Assembly: GCA_015068235.1 (NCBI GenBank)
Contig: SVKY01000002.1
Coordinates: 41,870 to 105,869 of the forward strand
Reading direction: 5' to 3'
From: Oscillospiraceae bacterium
GTDB lineage: Bacteria; Bacillota; Clostridia; Oscillospirales; Oscillospiraceae
Length of the DNA stretch: 64,000 nt
A program made the position numbers and the translations under genes. The notes beneath the pieces are model-generated. The model did not search any database and was not told the origin of the DNA. It saw nothing but the letters and a program-made list of their open reading frames with translations. Positions 17,944 to 26,928 of the stretch are shown here, piece by piece (position 1 is the first letter of the stretch; every line of letters begins with the position of its first letter).

Positions 17944-18669
17944 TTAGAGCAATTCATTCCAAATTGCAAAGATCTCCCGAAGGAACATATTGCAAAAATA
18001 AAGCGGATTGCTTGTGCCTGCAGGATAGCCGAGCATTTCAAGCCCAAGCTCTTTTGCAATCAAGGAAGCTCTGAGCAGATGATATTCCGAAGAAATGACG
18101 GCGATTTTTTCAGGCTTTGCCCCCGTTTTTTCTTCGATCAGTGCCATGCTGAACAGCAGATTTTCATTCGTTGTGTTCGCCTGCTCCTCTTTCCAGAGGC
18201 GATCTGCATCGATGCCTGCATCAACCAAATGCTCATACATGCACTGCGCCTCGGTTATGCTCTCATTTTTGCCCTGACCGCCCGAAAGGATCAGGACCGT
18301 ATTCGGATATTCCTGTGCATAGTGCAAAGCGGCATCGATGCGCTCTTTCAGCGATTGGCTGGGAGCTGTGCCGTTGACACCTGCGCCCAAAACCACGGCA
18401 TATTCTGCCTGTGGCTGCTCGCTGCCTCCCATATTCAAGCCAATCCAAATACCCGTTGCGATCATCAGAATGATTCCGGCGCAGAAGCAGACAGAGAAAA
18501 TGATGCTGAAAATTTTACGTCTGCAAAGATTCAAAAGTCCGAATGCAAACCGAACAGCACCCAACGCACAAAGCAGCCCGCCCGTAAACTGATAGCCATA
18601 GACGAAGAAATAACAGAACAAGCCTGCACCGAGCAACATCAGAGCAGGAACCCAATATCTTTTTTTCAT
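17944..18669 (-). CDS. YdcF/SanA-family (DUF218) membrane protein
   Basis: 241 residues. Two or three N-terminal membrane segments (about 5-75) precede a DUF218 domain with VVLGAGVNG, ILSGGQGKNESITEAQ, NTTENLLFS and ISSEYHLLRA. The family is linked to envelope or vancomycin-sensitivity phenotypes, and the reaction is unsettled. The start overlaps the M42 peptidase stop (ATGA), so the two genes are coupled. Confidence 0.88.
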   Translation of the reverse strand: MKKRYWVPALMLLGAGLFCYFFVYGYQFTGGLLCALGAVRFAFGLLNLCRRKIFSIIFSVCFCAGIILMIATGIWIGLNMGGSEQPQAEYAVVLGAGVNGTAPSQSLKERIDAALHYAQEYPNTVLILSGGQGKNESITEAQCMYEHLVDAGIDADRLWKEEQANTTNENLLFSMALIEEKTGAKPEKIAVISSEYHLLRASLIAKELGLEMLGYPAGTSNPLYFCNMFLREIFAIWNELL

Positions 18670-19700
18670 CAGAACAGATATCCCTTCAGAACCCGCAGGG
18701 TGTTGAGAACGCCGTCTTTATGGCTGCGCTCATAGCCGTGCGAGGCATAGACACCTGCGCCGATCAAGCCGTGACGGATATCATAGCCTGCACTCAACGT
18801 TGCCTCAACATCCGAGCCGTAATGCGGATAGATGTCCACGGCATAGTCTGCATTTTCCTTCTGCGCCGCTGCAATGAGCTTCTTGACGACCTCGTAGCTA
18901 TAAGGACCGCCGGAGTCCTTGGCGCAGATGGAAACCTGACGCTCCGTACACTGCAAGCCGTCTCCCACGCAGCCCATATCTACAGAAATTGCCTCCGTTA
19001 CGCCTTCGGGAACGCTTGCCGCGCCGCCGTGACCGACTTCCTCATAGACCGTGATATGGACATAAACACGGCGTGCAGGTTTTAAGCTATTGTCTGCCAA
19101 ATATTTGGCAAAGCCAAGCAAAATACCGACCGAGAGCTTGTCATCCAGGAAACGGCTCTTGATATATCCGCTTTTTGTCACACGGGTGCGAGGCTCAAAG
19201 CAGACATAATCGCCCACACTGATGCCTAATTTTTTGACATCGTCGGCATTTTCCACGCATTCATCCAAAACGACCTCCGTTGTGTCAAAGCTTCTCTTGG
19301 CACTGTCATAATCGGAATTGACGTGAATGGAAGCGTTGCAAAGCTGCAAGGTTCCCTCATACGCACCGTGAAACTTGGTCACAACACGGCAATTTTCCGC
19401 CTCGGCATTGTTGGCATTCATGCCGCCGACCTTGACGATGCGCAATCTGCCGCTGCCCTTGATCTCGGCAACCATGCCGCCGAGCGTATCCGCATGCGCT
19501 TCCAAAAGCAGCCCGTCGTTCGCATCCTCACCGCCCAAATCGATCAGGATGCCGCCCTTTGTCGTGCGTTTTGCCGCAAAGCCGAGCGCAGAAAATTCCT
19601 TCAGCACATATTCCTCCGCCTCGTGCGTATACCCCGTGGGGCTGTCGATGGCAAGCAATTCGACTGTTTTTTCCACAGCAAAGTTTACATAATTCTCCAT
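18669..19700 (-). CDS. M42-family zinc metallo-aminopeptidase
   Basis: 343 residues. Metal-ligand and catalytic motifs of the M42 (PepA/FrvX) family are visible: EAHADTLGG, RFLDDKLSVG, VYEEVGHGG (catalytic Glu pair), VDMGC, and a late HGYERSH. These enzymes form tetrahedral cytosolic aminopeptidases. The promoter has an extended -10 (TGATATAAT) and the start follows AAAGGAGA. Coupled to ydcF. Confidence 0.92.
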   Translation of the reverse strand: MENYVNFAVEKTVELLAIDSPTGYTHEAEEYVLKEFSALGFAAKRTTKGGILIDLGGEDANDGLLLEAHADTLGGMVAEIKGSGRLRIVKVGGMNANNAEAENCRVVTKFHGAYEGTLQLCNASIHVNSDYDSAKRSFDTTEVVLDECVENADDVKKLGISVGDYVCFEPRTRVTKSGYIKSRFLDDKLSVGILLGFAKYLADNSLKPARRVYVHITVYEEVGHGGAASVPEGVTEAISVDMGCVGDGLQCTERQVSICAKDSGGPYSYEVVKKLIAAAQKENADYAVDIYPHYGSDVEATLSAGYDIRHGLIGAGVYASHGYERSHKDGVLNTLRVLKGYLF

Positions 19701-19765
19701 TGTATATCTCCTTTCAAGCGCTTTTTGGATATTATATCATATCTTTTCAAAAAATCATAGCAAAA

Positions 19766-19800
19766 ACCACGAGCCGAGCAATTTCGACCCGTGGTTTGAA
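19766..19800 (-). terminator. Terminator after thrS
   Basis: AACCACGGGTCG...GAGCCGTGG-type hairpin: AAACCACG pairs with CGTGGTTT across a short loop, 12 nt after the thrS stop. A-rich and T-rich flanks would let it act in both directions. Confidence 0.65.
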
Positions 19801-19811
19801 TTATATTCTGA

Positions 19812-21602
19812 TTAGTCCTTCTTCTTGGCAGCGATCTCCATCAGGCACTTTGCAATAAAATCATCGGGAGACATTGCGCCCAGATCCTCACCGCCACGGG
19901 TGCGGACGGAAACCGTGCCGTTGTCGATATCACGGTCACCGACGACCAGCATATACGGGATCTTCTGCAGCTGCGCCTCACGGATCTTGTAGCCGAGCTT
20001 TTCGGAGCGATAGTCGCCCTCGGCACGGATGCCGACGGCGTCCAACTTCTCCACGAGGTTCCTGGTGTACTCATGCGCACGGTCGGTGATCGGAAGAACC
20101 TTGACCTGCGTGGGCATCATCCACAGAGGCAGTGCGCCTGCATAACGCTCGATCAGGTAAGCCAGCGTACGCTCGTAGCAGCCCAGAGAGGTACGGTGAA
20201 TGATATACGGACGACGCTTCCTGCCATCGACATCGGTATATTCCATGCCGAACTGCTCCGCCAGAAGCTGGTCAACCTGGATGGTGACGATGGTATCCTC
20301 TTTGCCGAATACATTCTTATATTGGATATCGAGCTTCGGACCGTAGAAGGCAGCCTCGTCAATGCCGATGGTGTAGTCGATGCCGAGATCGTCCAGGATC
20401 TTGCCCATGGCGGTCTGTGCCTCATCCCACTGCTCGGGCGTGCCGATATACTTTGCGGTATTGTTCGGATCCCACTGAGAGAAGCGGAAGGTGCAGTTTT
20501 CCAGCATGCCGACGGTTTCCAGGCAATACTTTGCCAGCTCCAGGCAGCCCTTGAACTCCTCCTCCAGCTGCTCCGGACGGAGGATCAGGTGACCTTCGGA
20601 AATGGTGAACTGGCGCACACGGATCAAGCCGTGCATCTCGCCGGAATCCTCGTTGCGGAACAAGGTGGATGTCTCGCCCAGACGCATGGGCAGATCACGG
20701 TAGGAGCGTGCCCGGTTCAAAAATACCTGATACTGGAACGGGCAGGTCATCGGACGCATTGCGAAGCACTCCTTGCCGTCCTCGTCGGGATCGCCCATAA
20801 CGAACATGCCGTTGCGGTAATGGTCCCAGTGTCCGGAAATTTTATAAAGATCGCTCTTTGCCATCAGCGGCGTTTTGGTCAAAAGATAGCCACGCTTCTG
20901 CTCCTCATCCTCAACCCAGCGCTGCAGGAGCTGAATGACCCTTGCGCCCTTGGGAAGCAGGATCGGCAAGCCCTGACCGATGACATCAACGGTGGTGAAA
21001 AATTCCAGCTCACGACCCAGCTTGTTATGATCACGCTTGCGTGCTTCCTCCTGCTGCTTGAGGTATTCCTCCAGCTCGTCTTTGCTCGGGAAGGCAACGC
21101 CGTAGATTCTTTGCAGCATCTTGCGGTTGGAATCGCCTCTCCAATAAGCGCCGCAGCACTGCGTCAGCTTAAAGCCGTTGTGCTTGATTCTGCCGGTCGT
21201 ATCGACGTGGGGACCTGCGCACAGATCGGTGAACTCGCCCTGCGTATAGAACGAGATGACGGCATCCTCGGGAAGATCATTGATCAGCTCGACCTTATAA
21301 GGCTCGCCCAGCGCTTCCATGTAAGCGATCGCCTCTGCGCGGGGCTTCTCACTGCGCTCTAAACGCAGACGCTCCTTGCAGATCTTCTTCATCTCAGCCT
21401 CGATGGCATCCAGATGCTCCTGCGTGAAGGAGAAGTCGGAATCGAAGTCGTAGTAGAAGCCGTTGTCAATGGACGGACCGATGGCAAGCTTCACCTGCGG
21501 ATACAGGCGCTTGACCGCCTGCGCCATGATGTGAGAGCAGGTATGCCAATAGGTTTTGCGGTAGGCTTCGTTTTCAAAGGTGTACAGATTTTCTTCGGAC
21601 AT
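19812..21602 (-). CDS. thrS: Threonyl-tRNA synthetase
   Basis: Class II synthetase of 596 residues. It lacks the N-terminal TGS domain found in the ~640-residue forms: residue 1 begins just before the editing domain, which is present (HTCSHIMAQAVKRLYP, CAGPHVDTTGRI). The catalytic core has motif 2 (RNEDSGEMHGLIRVRQFT) and motif 3 (GCYERTLAYLIE), followed by the anticodon-binding domain. Start ATG 21602 follows AAAGGAGG. A threonine T-box lies upstream. Confidence 0.96.
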   Translation of the reverse strand: MSEENLYTFENEAYRKTYWHTCSHIMAQAVKRLYPQVKLAIGPSIDNGFYYDFDSDFSFTQEHLDAIEAEMKKICKERLRLERSEKPRAEAIAYMEALGEPYKVELINDLPEDAVISFYTQGEFTDLCAGPHVDTTGRIKHNGFKLTQCCGAYWRGDSNRKMLQRIYGVAFPSKDELEEYLKQQEEARKRDHNKLGRELEFFTTVDVIGQGLPILLPKGARVIQLLQRWVEDEEQKRGYLLTKTPLMAKSDLYKISGHWDHYRNGMFVMGDPDEDGKECFAMRPMTCPFQYQVFLNRARSYRDLPMRLGETSTLFRNEDSGEMHGLIRVRQFTISEGHLILRPEQLEEEFKGCLELAKYCLETVGMLENCTFRFSQWDPNNTAKYIGTPEQWDEAQTAMGKILDDLGIDYTIGIDEAAFYGPKLDIQYKNVFGKEDTIVTIQVDQLLAEQFGMEYTDVDGRKRRPYIIHRTSLGCYERTLAYLIERYAGALPLWMMPTQVKVLPITDRAHEYTRNLVEKLDAVGIRAEGDYRSEKLGYKIREAQLQKIPYMLVVGDRDIDNGTVSVRTRGGEDLGAMSPDDFIAKCLMEIAAKKKD

Positions 21603-21633
21603 GATATTTCCTCCTTTTCATGATAAGGGGCAA

Positions 21634-21870
21634 CAAAAAATCACCCCTGAAAAATCAGGGGTGAGAAAAATCCCACGGTTCCACCCTGCTTGCAGTTTGT
21701 TCCAACTGCCGCTCGTTGGCGCAATAACGGGCGCACCCGTCCCTCCCTACTATGTTCAGGAGGGCAGCTCAAAAGCGGTTTTGCACTATACGGATGCAGG
21801 AGCTCGCACCAACCGCTCCCTCTCTGTGCAGCCGAAAAATAGCACAATTCTTTCTCACAGCCATTTTCAC
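21634..21870 (-). promoter_or_regulatory. T-box leader, threonine
   Basis: On the minus strand: distal motif GGTGCGAG, specifier ACC (21777-21779) six nucleotides before GAGCTG, the T-box GGGTGGAACCGTGGG (about 21672-21686), and the terminator TCACCCCTGA/TCAGGGGTGA followed by T6. Controls thrS by tRNA-Thr charging. Confidence 0.93.
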
Positions 21871-21876
21871 ACGCCC

Positions 21877-21905
21877 AATATACCACTTTTTTTGTCGATT
21901 GTCAA
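21877..21905 (-). promoter_or_regulatory. Sigma-A promoter of thrS
   Basis: Minus strand TTGACA, 17-nt spacer, TATATT, just before the T-box leader. Confidence 0.85.
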
Positions 21906-22058
21906 ATGGTTTCTTTTTTACGGAATTATGTTAACTATTTTGTAACCATTACACAAGATATTGTGATAGAAAATAATTTTTCTGTGGCTATCTTGTTCTG
22001 AACTTCGATTCCATAATTTTGAAAAAGTTAGGTATATTCCTTTTTTTGAATAAAAAGC

Positions 22059-22086
22059 TTGACAAATCAATAAAAAATGTTATAAT
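22059..22086 (+). promoter_or_regulatory. Sigma-A promoter of the 3D-domain gene
   Basis: TTGACA (22059-22064), 16-nt spacer, TATAAT (22081-22086). Because the -10 covers base 22086, the ORF-track start there cannot be used. The leader has an ACCATT...AATGGT inverted repeat just downstream. Confidence 0.88.
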
Positions 22087-22157
22087 TGTTATACCATTAC
22101 AATAAAGTTACAATGGTTTCAAACTCAAATCATCACTTGAGGAAAGGAGTTACTCTG

Positions 22158-23246
22158 ATGCACAGAAATGAAAATCAAGCGCCGAAGCCATGGAAGCATC
22201 GTCTGCTTGCGATCTTTTTGATCGTATCCATTTTGGCGATTTTGCTTTCTCAGTCGGTCTTTGCGCAGAACAGCTATGTTATCACCGACGGCGATAATGT
22301 GACCGTTCACCAGTCCTACAGCAACGACCCCGATGAAGTTTTGCAGGAAGTTGGAATCACACTGAGCAACGAGGATACCTACACCACAACCTATAATGAT
22401 GGCGTGAGCAGCATCACGATTCAGAGAATGCAACTGGTCACCGTAATCAACCGGGGCAAGGAAAGTCAGATCGGTACATACGGCGGAACCGTTGGAGAAT
22501 TGCTCGAGCGCCTCGGCATCACACTCAGTGCAAACGATTCCGTTTCTTACGAAACCGATTCCTTCACGCACGATGGCATGATCATCGAGATTGTCCGCAG
22601 AGGAACCCAGGTCTATGAATATGACGAGGTCATTCCCTACGAGACAAACTATTATGATGATCCTACGCTCGCTCCCGGTGAGGAGATCGTCCTGATCGAG
22701 GGTGTCAATGGCGTTGTGCACCGCAAGATGCAGGTTTCGAGCGAAAACGGCAAGGAGACCTCCCGTGTGCTCTTGGACGAGACCGTACGCACCGAGACGG
22801 TCAATGCTCTGATCATTCGGGGACCGCAAAGCAGCATCGTGGAGCAGCCGGATGAGCCGGAATACCGTGTGCGTGAAAACGATGCGCCCAAGTACACGAT
22901 CACGGACAATGTCATCACCACCTCCAACGGCACGAGCTATACCTTCACCGGCACCATGCAGGTATCCGCAACCGCATATTCCTGCGAGGGTGAGACCGGC
23001 ATCTGCTATTCCGGCACCTTGGCACGCGTCGGTGCGATCGCCGTCGATCCCAAGGTCATTCCCCTCGGAACCAAGATGTACGTTGTTTCCAACGATGGCG
23101 AATATGTCTATGGCTACTGCACCGCTGAGGATATCGGCGGCGGTATCAAGGGGCATCGCATCGATCTGTACTTCGACACCATTGCAGACTGCTACGAGTT
23201 TGGCGTCAGAAGCTGCACGGTTTATTTCCTGGAAGATAATTCGTAA
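22158..23246 (+). CDS. Secreted DUF348/G5/3D-domain cell-wall protein (YabE/Rpf-like)
   Basis: 362 residues from ATG 22158, which follows GGAAAGGAG; the longer ORF start would overlap the promoter. One N-terminal membrane or signal helix (LLAIFLIVSILAILLSQSVFA) precedes two DUF348 repeats (ITDGDNVTVHQSYSNDPDEV; LVTVINRGKESQIGTYGGTV), a G5 domain (VIPYETNYYDDPTLAPGEE) and a C-terminal 3D domain (ATAYSCEG, AVDPKVIPLGTKMYV, AEDIGGGIKGHRIDLYF) with the three Asp residues that name it. This layout matches B. subtilis YabE, a probable lytic transglycosylase acting on peptidoglycan. It is also next to rsmA/ksgA, as yabE is. Confidence 0.92.
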   Translation: MHRNENQAPKPWKHRLLAIFLIVSILAILLSQSVFAQNSYVITDGDNVTVHQSYSNDPDEVLQEVGITLSNEDTYTTTYNDGVSSITIQRMQLVTVINRGKESQIGTYGGTVGELLERLGITLSANDSVSYETDSFTHDGMIIEIVRRGTQVYEYDEVIPYETNYYDDPTLAPGEEIVLIEGVNGVVHRKMQVSSENGKETSRVLLDETVRTETVNALIIRGPQSSIVEQPDEPEYRVRENDAPKYTITDNVITTSNGTSYTFTGTMQVSATAYSCEGETGICYSGTLARVGAIAVDPKVIPLGTKMYVVSNDGEYVYGYCTAEDIGGGIKGHRIDLYFDTIADCYEFGVRSCTVYFLEDNS

Positions 23247-23256
23247 TTGCAAAATC

Positions 23257-23293
23257 ACTGCTTCTCTGTTAAAATAGCAGAGAAGCAGTTTTT
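23257..23293 (+). terminator. Terminator after the 3D-domain gene
   Basis: ACTGCTTCTCTG (23257-23268) pairs with CAGAGAAGCAGT (23278-23289), followed by TTTTAT. Confidence 0.9.
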
Positions 23294-23309
23294 ATTTGGT
23301 GGTGAATTT

Positions 23310-24173
23310 ATGATCGATGTATGCAATATACAGCAAATCAAGGCACTGTTGGCAAAGCACAATTTCCATTTTTCCAAATCCAAGGGGCAAAACTTTCTGA
23401 CCCAACGATGGGTGCCTGAGCGCATCGTGGACGAAAGCGGCATCGATGCCTCCTGCTGCGCCGTGGAGATCGGTCCCGGCTTTGGTCCTTTGACACAGGA
23501 GCTGTGCAAGCGCGCAGGCAAGGTCATTGCCCTGGAGCTTGATACAACACTAAAGCCTGTTTTATCCGAGACGGTCGGAGAATTTGACAATCTTGAGATC
23601 ATCTTTACCGATGCGATGAAGGTCGATCTGCCTGAGCTGCTTGCGCAAAGGGCAAAGGGTCTGCGCCCGACCGCCTGCGCAAATCTGCCGTACTACATCA
23701 CCTCCCCTGTTTTAACGAAGCTGTTGGAAAGCAAGTGTTTTTCCTCCGTGACCGTCATGGTGCAAAAGGAGGTCGCTCTGCGCATCTGCGCAAAGGCAGG
23801 CAGTGCGGATTATTCTGCCTTTACAGTGCTTTGCAACTACTATGCAGAGCCTGAGCTGCTTTTTGACGTACCTGCGCACTGTTTTATTCCGCAACCCAAG
23901 GTCACAAGCGCCGTTGTATGTCTCAAGGTGCGCCCGACCCCTGCGCAGATCGATGACGAATCCATGTTCTTCCGCACGGTTCGTGCCGCATTTTCTATGC
24001 GCAGAAAAACACTTTTGAATTGCCTGTCCGCCAATTTTGCGGAATTTGACAAGCAGATTCTGACACAGCTGATCGCCTCGTGCGGATTCAGCGCCAACGT
24101 ACGCGGTGAAACACTGGATATTGCCGGCTTTGCCAAACTGAGCAATGCCCTGCTTGCCGCTAAGAACAGATAG
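23310..24173 (+). CDS. rsmA: 16S rRNA dimethyladenosine transferase RsmA/KsgA
   Basis: SAM-dependent enzyme that dimethylates two adjacent adenosines in helix 45 of 16S rRNA. Motifs: GQNFLTQ at the N-terminus, VEIGPGFGPLT (SAM site), LELDTTL, and NLPYYITSP (catalytic motif IV). Start is ATG 23310 after GGTGG; the track start at 23247 lies inside the upstream terminator. 287 residues, normal for the family. Confidence 0.95.
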   Translation: MIDVCNIQQIKALLAKHNFHFSKSKGQNFLTQRWVPERIVDESGIDASCCAVEIGPGFGPLTQELCKRAGKVIALELDTTLKPVLSETVGEFDNLEIIFTDAMKVDLPELLAQRAKGLRPTACANLPYYITSPVLTKLLESKCFSSVTVMVQKEVALRICAKAGSADYSAFTVLCNYYAEPELLFDVPAHCFIPQPKVTSAVVCLKVRPTPAQIDDESMFFRTVRAAFSMRRKTLLNCLSANFAEFDKQILTQLIASCGFSANVRGETLDIAGFAKLSNALLAAKNR

Positions 24174-24178
24174 GAGAT

Positions 24179-24859
24179 ATGATGTTTCAGACGATTTTAT
24201 TGGATTTGGACGATACCATTTTGGATTTCGGCGCCGCAGAGCGTGTTGCCATTGCCAAGGCGTTTCGTGACGTCGGTTTGGAGCCGACGGATCGGTTGAT
24301 CGAACGCTACAGCCAAATCAACATCAGTCAATGGGAGGCTTTCGAGCGTGGAGAGCTCAACCGTGACGAGGTTTTGATTCGGCGCTTTGAGATTCTGTTT
24401 GAGGAGCTGGGCGTGAAGATCGATGCGCAGCATTGCGAAATTATCTACCGTGGCTATTTGGGTGTTGGGCATTATTTTGTCGAAGGTGCCATCGAGCTTT
24501 TGGAATATCTGTATCCGAAATATGATCTCTATATCGCCTCAAACGGCGTTGCAGCCACGCAAAATACCCGTTTGGAAAGTGCGAATATCAGCCATTATTT
24601 TAAGAGTATTTTTATTTCCGAAACCACAGGTCATCATAAGCCGGAAAAGGAATATTTTGATTATTGCTTTGCCAGGATTGAAAATTTCGAGCCCGACAAG
24701 ACGATCATTATCGGAGACAGCCTGACCAGCGATATCCGGGGCGGCTTGAATGCCGGCATCCACACCTGCTGGTTCAATCCCAGGCAAAAAAGCGGGAGAA
24801 ACGACATCGTTCCTGAGTTTGAGATCCGAACACTGAAAGACCTGCAAATGCTTCTGTAA
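24179..24859 (+). CDS. HAD-family hydrolase, YjjG-like pyrimidine nucleotidase
   Basis: 226 residues with the haloacid dehalogenase motifs: DLDDTILDF (nucleophile), IASNGV (motif II), HKPEKEYF (motif III) and IIGDSLTSDIRGG (motif IV). A helical cap sits between motifs I and II. Similar to YjjG, a 5'-nucleotidase that removes noncanonical pyrimidine nucleotides. Starts 5 nt after rsmA. Confidence 0.85.
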   Translation: MMFQTILLDLDDTILDFGAAERVAIAKAFRDVGLEPTDRLIERYSQINISQWEAFERGELNRDEVLIRRFEILFEELGVKIDAQHCEIIYRGYLGVGHYFVEGAIELLEYLYPKYDLYIASNGVAATQNTRLESANISHYFKSIFISETTGHHKPEKEYFDYCFARIENFEPDKTIIIGDSLTSDIRGGLNAGIHTCWFNPRQKSGRNDIVPEFEIRTLKDLQMLL

Positions 24860-24888
24860 AATTTTTTTGGAAAAATCAAAAAAAGTGC

Positions 24889-24916
24889 TTGACTTTTTCA
24901 AAAAACTGCATATAAT
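24889..24916 (+). promoter_or_regulatory. Promoter of tRNA-Gln
   Basis: TTGACT (24889-24894), 16-nt spacer, TATAAT (24911-24916), about 28 nt before the tRNA. Confidence 0.8.
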
Positions 24917-24943
24917 TAGATATGCGTTTTGACGCAGGCAAAT

Positions 24944-25017
24944 AGCGGGTTTGTGTAACGGTAGCACACCGGACTCTGACTCCGTTTGTGAGGGTTCGAA
25001 TCCTTCACCCGCTGCCA
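24944..25017 (+). tRNA. tRNA-Gln (CUG)
   Basis: 74 nt including an encoded CCA. The acceptor arms AGCGGGT and ACCCGCT pair over seven bases. The anticodon loop CTCTGAC gives anticodon CTG, which reads CAG. The T-arm contains GGTTCGAATCC. A terminator follows directly. Confidence 0.93.
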
Positions 25018-25020
25018 ATA

Positions 25021-25059
25021 AAAATCCTCTTTTGTCTACTTGGCAAAAGAGGATTTTCG
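25021..25059. terminator. Bidirectional terminator between tRNA-Gln and the RluA-type gene
   Basis: AAAATCCTCTTTTG (25021-25034) pairs with CAAAAGAGGATTTT (25044-25057). It serves both convergent units. Confidence 0.9.
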
Positions 25060-25063
25060 TATA

Positions 25064-25630
25064 TCAAAGTTCGAATGTGAGCAATTCTCCGCTCGGATGG
25101 GGGAAGGTCAAACGGTAAGCGGTCAAGCCGATCTCACCGTTACTTTTCGCACCGTATTTCCGATCACCGCAAAGAGGACAGCCGCGAGAGGCAAATTGCA
25201 CTCGGATTTGATGCGTTCTGCCGGTAAAAAGCCGTACTTGTACCGTGGAAACACCGTCTTTTTCGGAAAGAACACGGTAAGAGAGCCTCGCTTCCCTGAC
25301 ACCGCCCCGCTTGCGCTTGACCACGTAGGTTTTGTTCTTGAAACGGTCGTGGTATAAAAGATCGACCATTTCTCCCTCGCCTGGAAGAGACCCTTCACAA
25401 CGAGCGATATATTCCTTCACAAAACCGTCTGCATTGGATAGAAATGCGGCGGTTTTTTCGTTTTTGGCGAAGACCATGATGCCGCTTACTTCACGATCCA
25501 AACGGTGGATCGGATAAACTTTTCTCGGTGCAAGCAGATCGTTCATGCTTTTTTTGCCCGAGGCATCTGCGCAGGAGAGAACGCCTCGGGGCTTAATGCA
25601 GACAACAAGGTCTTCGTCTTCGAAGATCAC
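25064..25630 (-). CDS. RluA-family pseudouridine synthase
   Basis: Single-domain RNA pseudouridine synthase, about 188 residues. Catalytic Asp in IHRLDREVSG; family motifs GVLSC near the N-terminus, VQVRLFTGRTHQIRVQ and CPLCGDRKYG. No S4 domain. Two starts are possible: ATG 25666, which would add 12 residues and overlap the upstream gene by 40 nt, or GTG 25630 in a GTGA overlap. The latter puts the protein start exactly at the conserved (V/M)IFEDEDLVV, so I chose it. Target uridine unknown. Last gene of the nucleoside operon. Confidence 0.85.
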   Translation of the reverse strand: MIFEDEDLVVCIKPRGVLSCADASGKKSMNDLLAPRKVYPIHRLDREVSGIMVFAKNEKTAAFLSNADGFVKEYIARCEGSLPGEGEMVDLLYHDRFKNKTYVVKRKRGGVREARLSYRVLSEKDGVSTVQVRLFTGRTHQIRVQFASRGCPLCGDRKYGAKSNGEIGLTAYRLTFPHPSGELLTFEL

Positions 25631-26928
25631 ATCCGCTGTTCCAGATCCGATAGAATCTTCTCGCATTTTTCCAAAACCTTTCCGATATCGTGATGCAGGA
25701 ATTTCCCGTTTTCAAATACGCTCTTGCCTGCGACATAGACTGTGTCAATTTGATAGCCACTGCCTGCGTAGAGAAGATTCGTCAAAATTCTGCGGCGGTT
25801 GGTGGTACAGATATCGTCGGTCTTGACCAAGGAAAAATCTGCCTGCGCACCGACTTCGATCATCCCGAGATCCTGATAGCCCAGAGCCTGCATAGCGTTT
25901 TTCGTCAGCATTTGATAGCACTGATTTGCCGGCATTACGGTCGCATCGAGCGTCAAGACCTTTTGCAGATAGCTTCCGTGTCTTGCCTCACGCAGCAGAT
26001 CACGGTTTGCACTCGACGCCTCACCGTCACAGCCGAAGCCGACACGCACACCTGCTTTGAGCATTTGAGCAATTCTCGGAGCGCCGTCGGAGAGCTTCAT
26101 GTTGGTGGAGGGACAATGGGCAACGACAGCTTTTGTGTCTGCCAAAAGCTGTATTTCCTCATCGGAGAGCCAAATGCTGTGCGCCAAAATAGTATTTTCG
26201 TCCAAAACGCCCAGATAGCCCAATTCTTCTGCTTCGCCTCTGCCTGTCATTTTGCGGATACGGTCGGTTTCAAAAGCGCCTTCTGCCAAATGCGTATGGT
26301 AGACCAAGCCTCTTTCACGGGCGAATTTTTTCAGTTCCACCATCAGCTCCGCCGTGCAGGCAGGACGTCCCTGTGGAACGGCAGCAGTGCGCAGAAGACC
26401 CTTGCAATGCCACTTGTCATATAAATATTCCGCTTGGCGCAGGCATTCATCGATACTCGTGATCTTGATCTGATCATTTTCGGCAAAATCGGTTGCACCG
26501 ATGCCAAATGTCGCACGAATGCCGGCATCCTGATAAGCCTGCACAACGGCATCAATGTGGGGGAAGTAGGTCATCTCATTGATTGCGGTCACGCCAAAGC
26601 GCAAACTTTGCAGGCAGCCGAGCAGAACACCGTAATACCATTCTTCTTCATTTAACGACCACTGCGCAGAGAGCATTTTTGTCAGCCAATGCGTGATATT
26701 CAGATCGTCCAAAGGTCCCTTGGTCAGGCTTTGAACCATGTGCGTATGGATGTCTGCCATGCCCGGCAGGATCAGCTTTTGCTGCGCATCGAGCGTACTG
26801 CAATTTGCATCGATGCTTGGCGCAATTTTGGAAAAACGACCGTTTTCGACCAAAATATCCGATTTTTCAGTCGTCAGATCTTCAAAATTCGGCAGCAAAG
26901 TATTTTTTATCAATAAAGCTTCTTTCAT
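25627..26928 (-). CDS. Amidohydrolase (MTA/SAH or adenosine-type deaminase)
   Basis: 433 residues from ATG 26928, which follows GAGGTAATTCTA; the track start at 26961 lies further inside the previous gene. Metal-site motifs of the TRZ/ATZ/MtaD subgroup are visible: GMADIHTHMVQSL, YHTHLAEG, LAHSIWL, VAHCPSTNMKL and GFGCDGEASSANRD. Members deaminate 5'-methylthioadenosine, S-adenosylhomocysteine, adenosine or guanine. Being coupled with two nucleoside phosphorylases, a role in purine nucleoside salvage is likely. The substrate cannot be fixed by eye. Confidence 0.85.
   Translation of the reverse strand: MKEALLIKNTLLPNFEDLTTEKSDILVENGRFSKIAPSIDANCSTLDAQQKLILPGMADIHTHMVQSLTKGPLDDLNITHWLTKMLSAQWSLNEEEWYYGVLLGCLQSLRFGVTAINEMTYFPHIDAVVQAYQDAGIRATFGIGATDFAENDQIKITSIDECLRQAEYLYDKWHCKGLLRTAAVPQGRPACTAELMVELKKFARERGLVYHTHLAEGAFETDRIRKMTGRGEAEELGYLGVLDENTILAHSIWLSDEEIQLLADTKAVVAHCPSTNMKLSDGAPRIAQMLKAGVRVGFGCDGEASSANRDLLREARHGSYLQKVLTLDATVMPANQCYQMLTKNAMQALGYQDLGMIEVGAQADFSLVKTDDICTTNRRRILTNLLYAGSGYQIDTVYVAGKSVFENGKFLHHDIGKVLEKCEKILSDLEQRM

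Noticed and set aside
20073-21362. 429-residue ORF opposite thrS
   Set aside because: Antisense shadow of a well-supported thrS with strong codon bias; no ribosome site or family match.
22125-23258. 377-residue ORF antisense to the 3D-domain gene
   Set aside because: Shadow of the YabE-like gene, without a ribosome site or recognisable motif.
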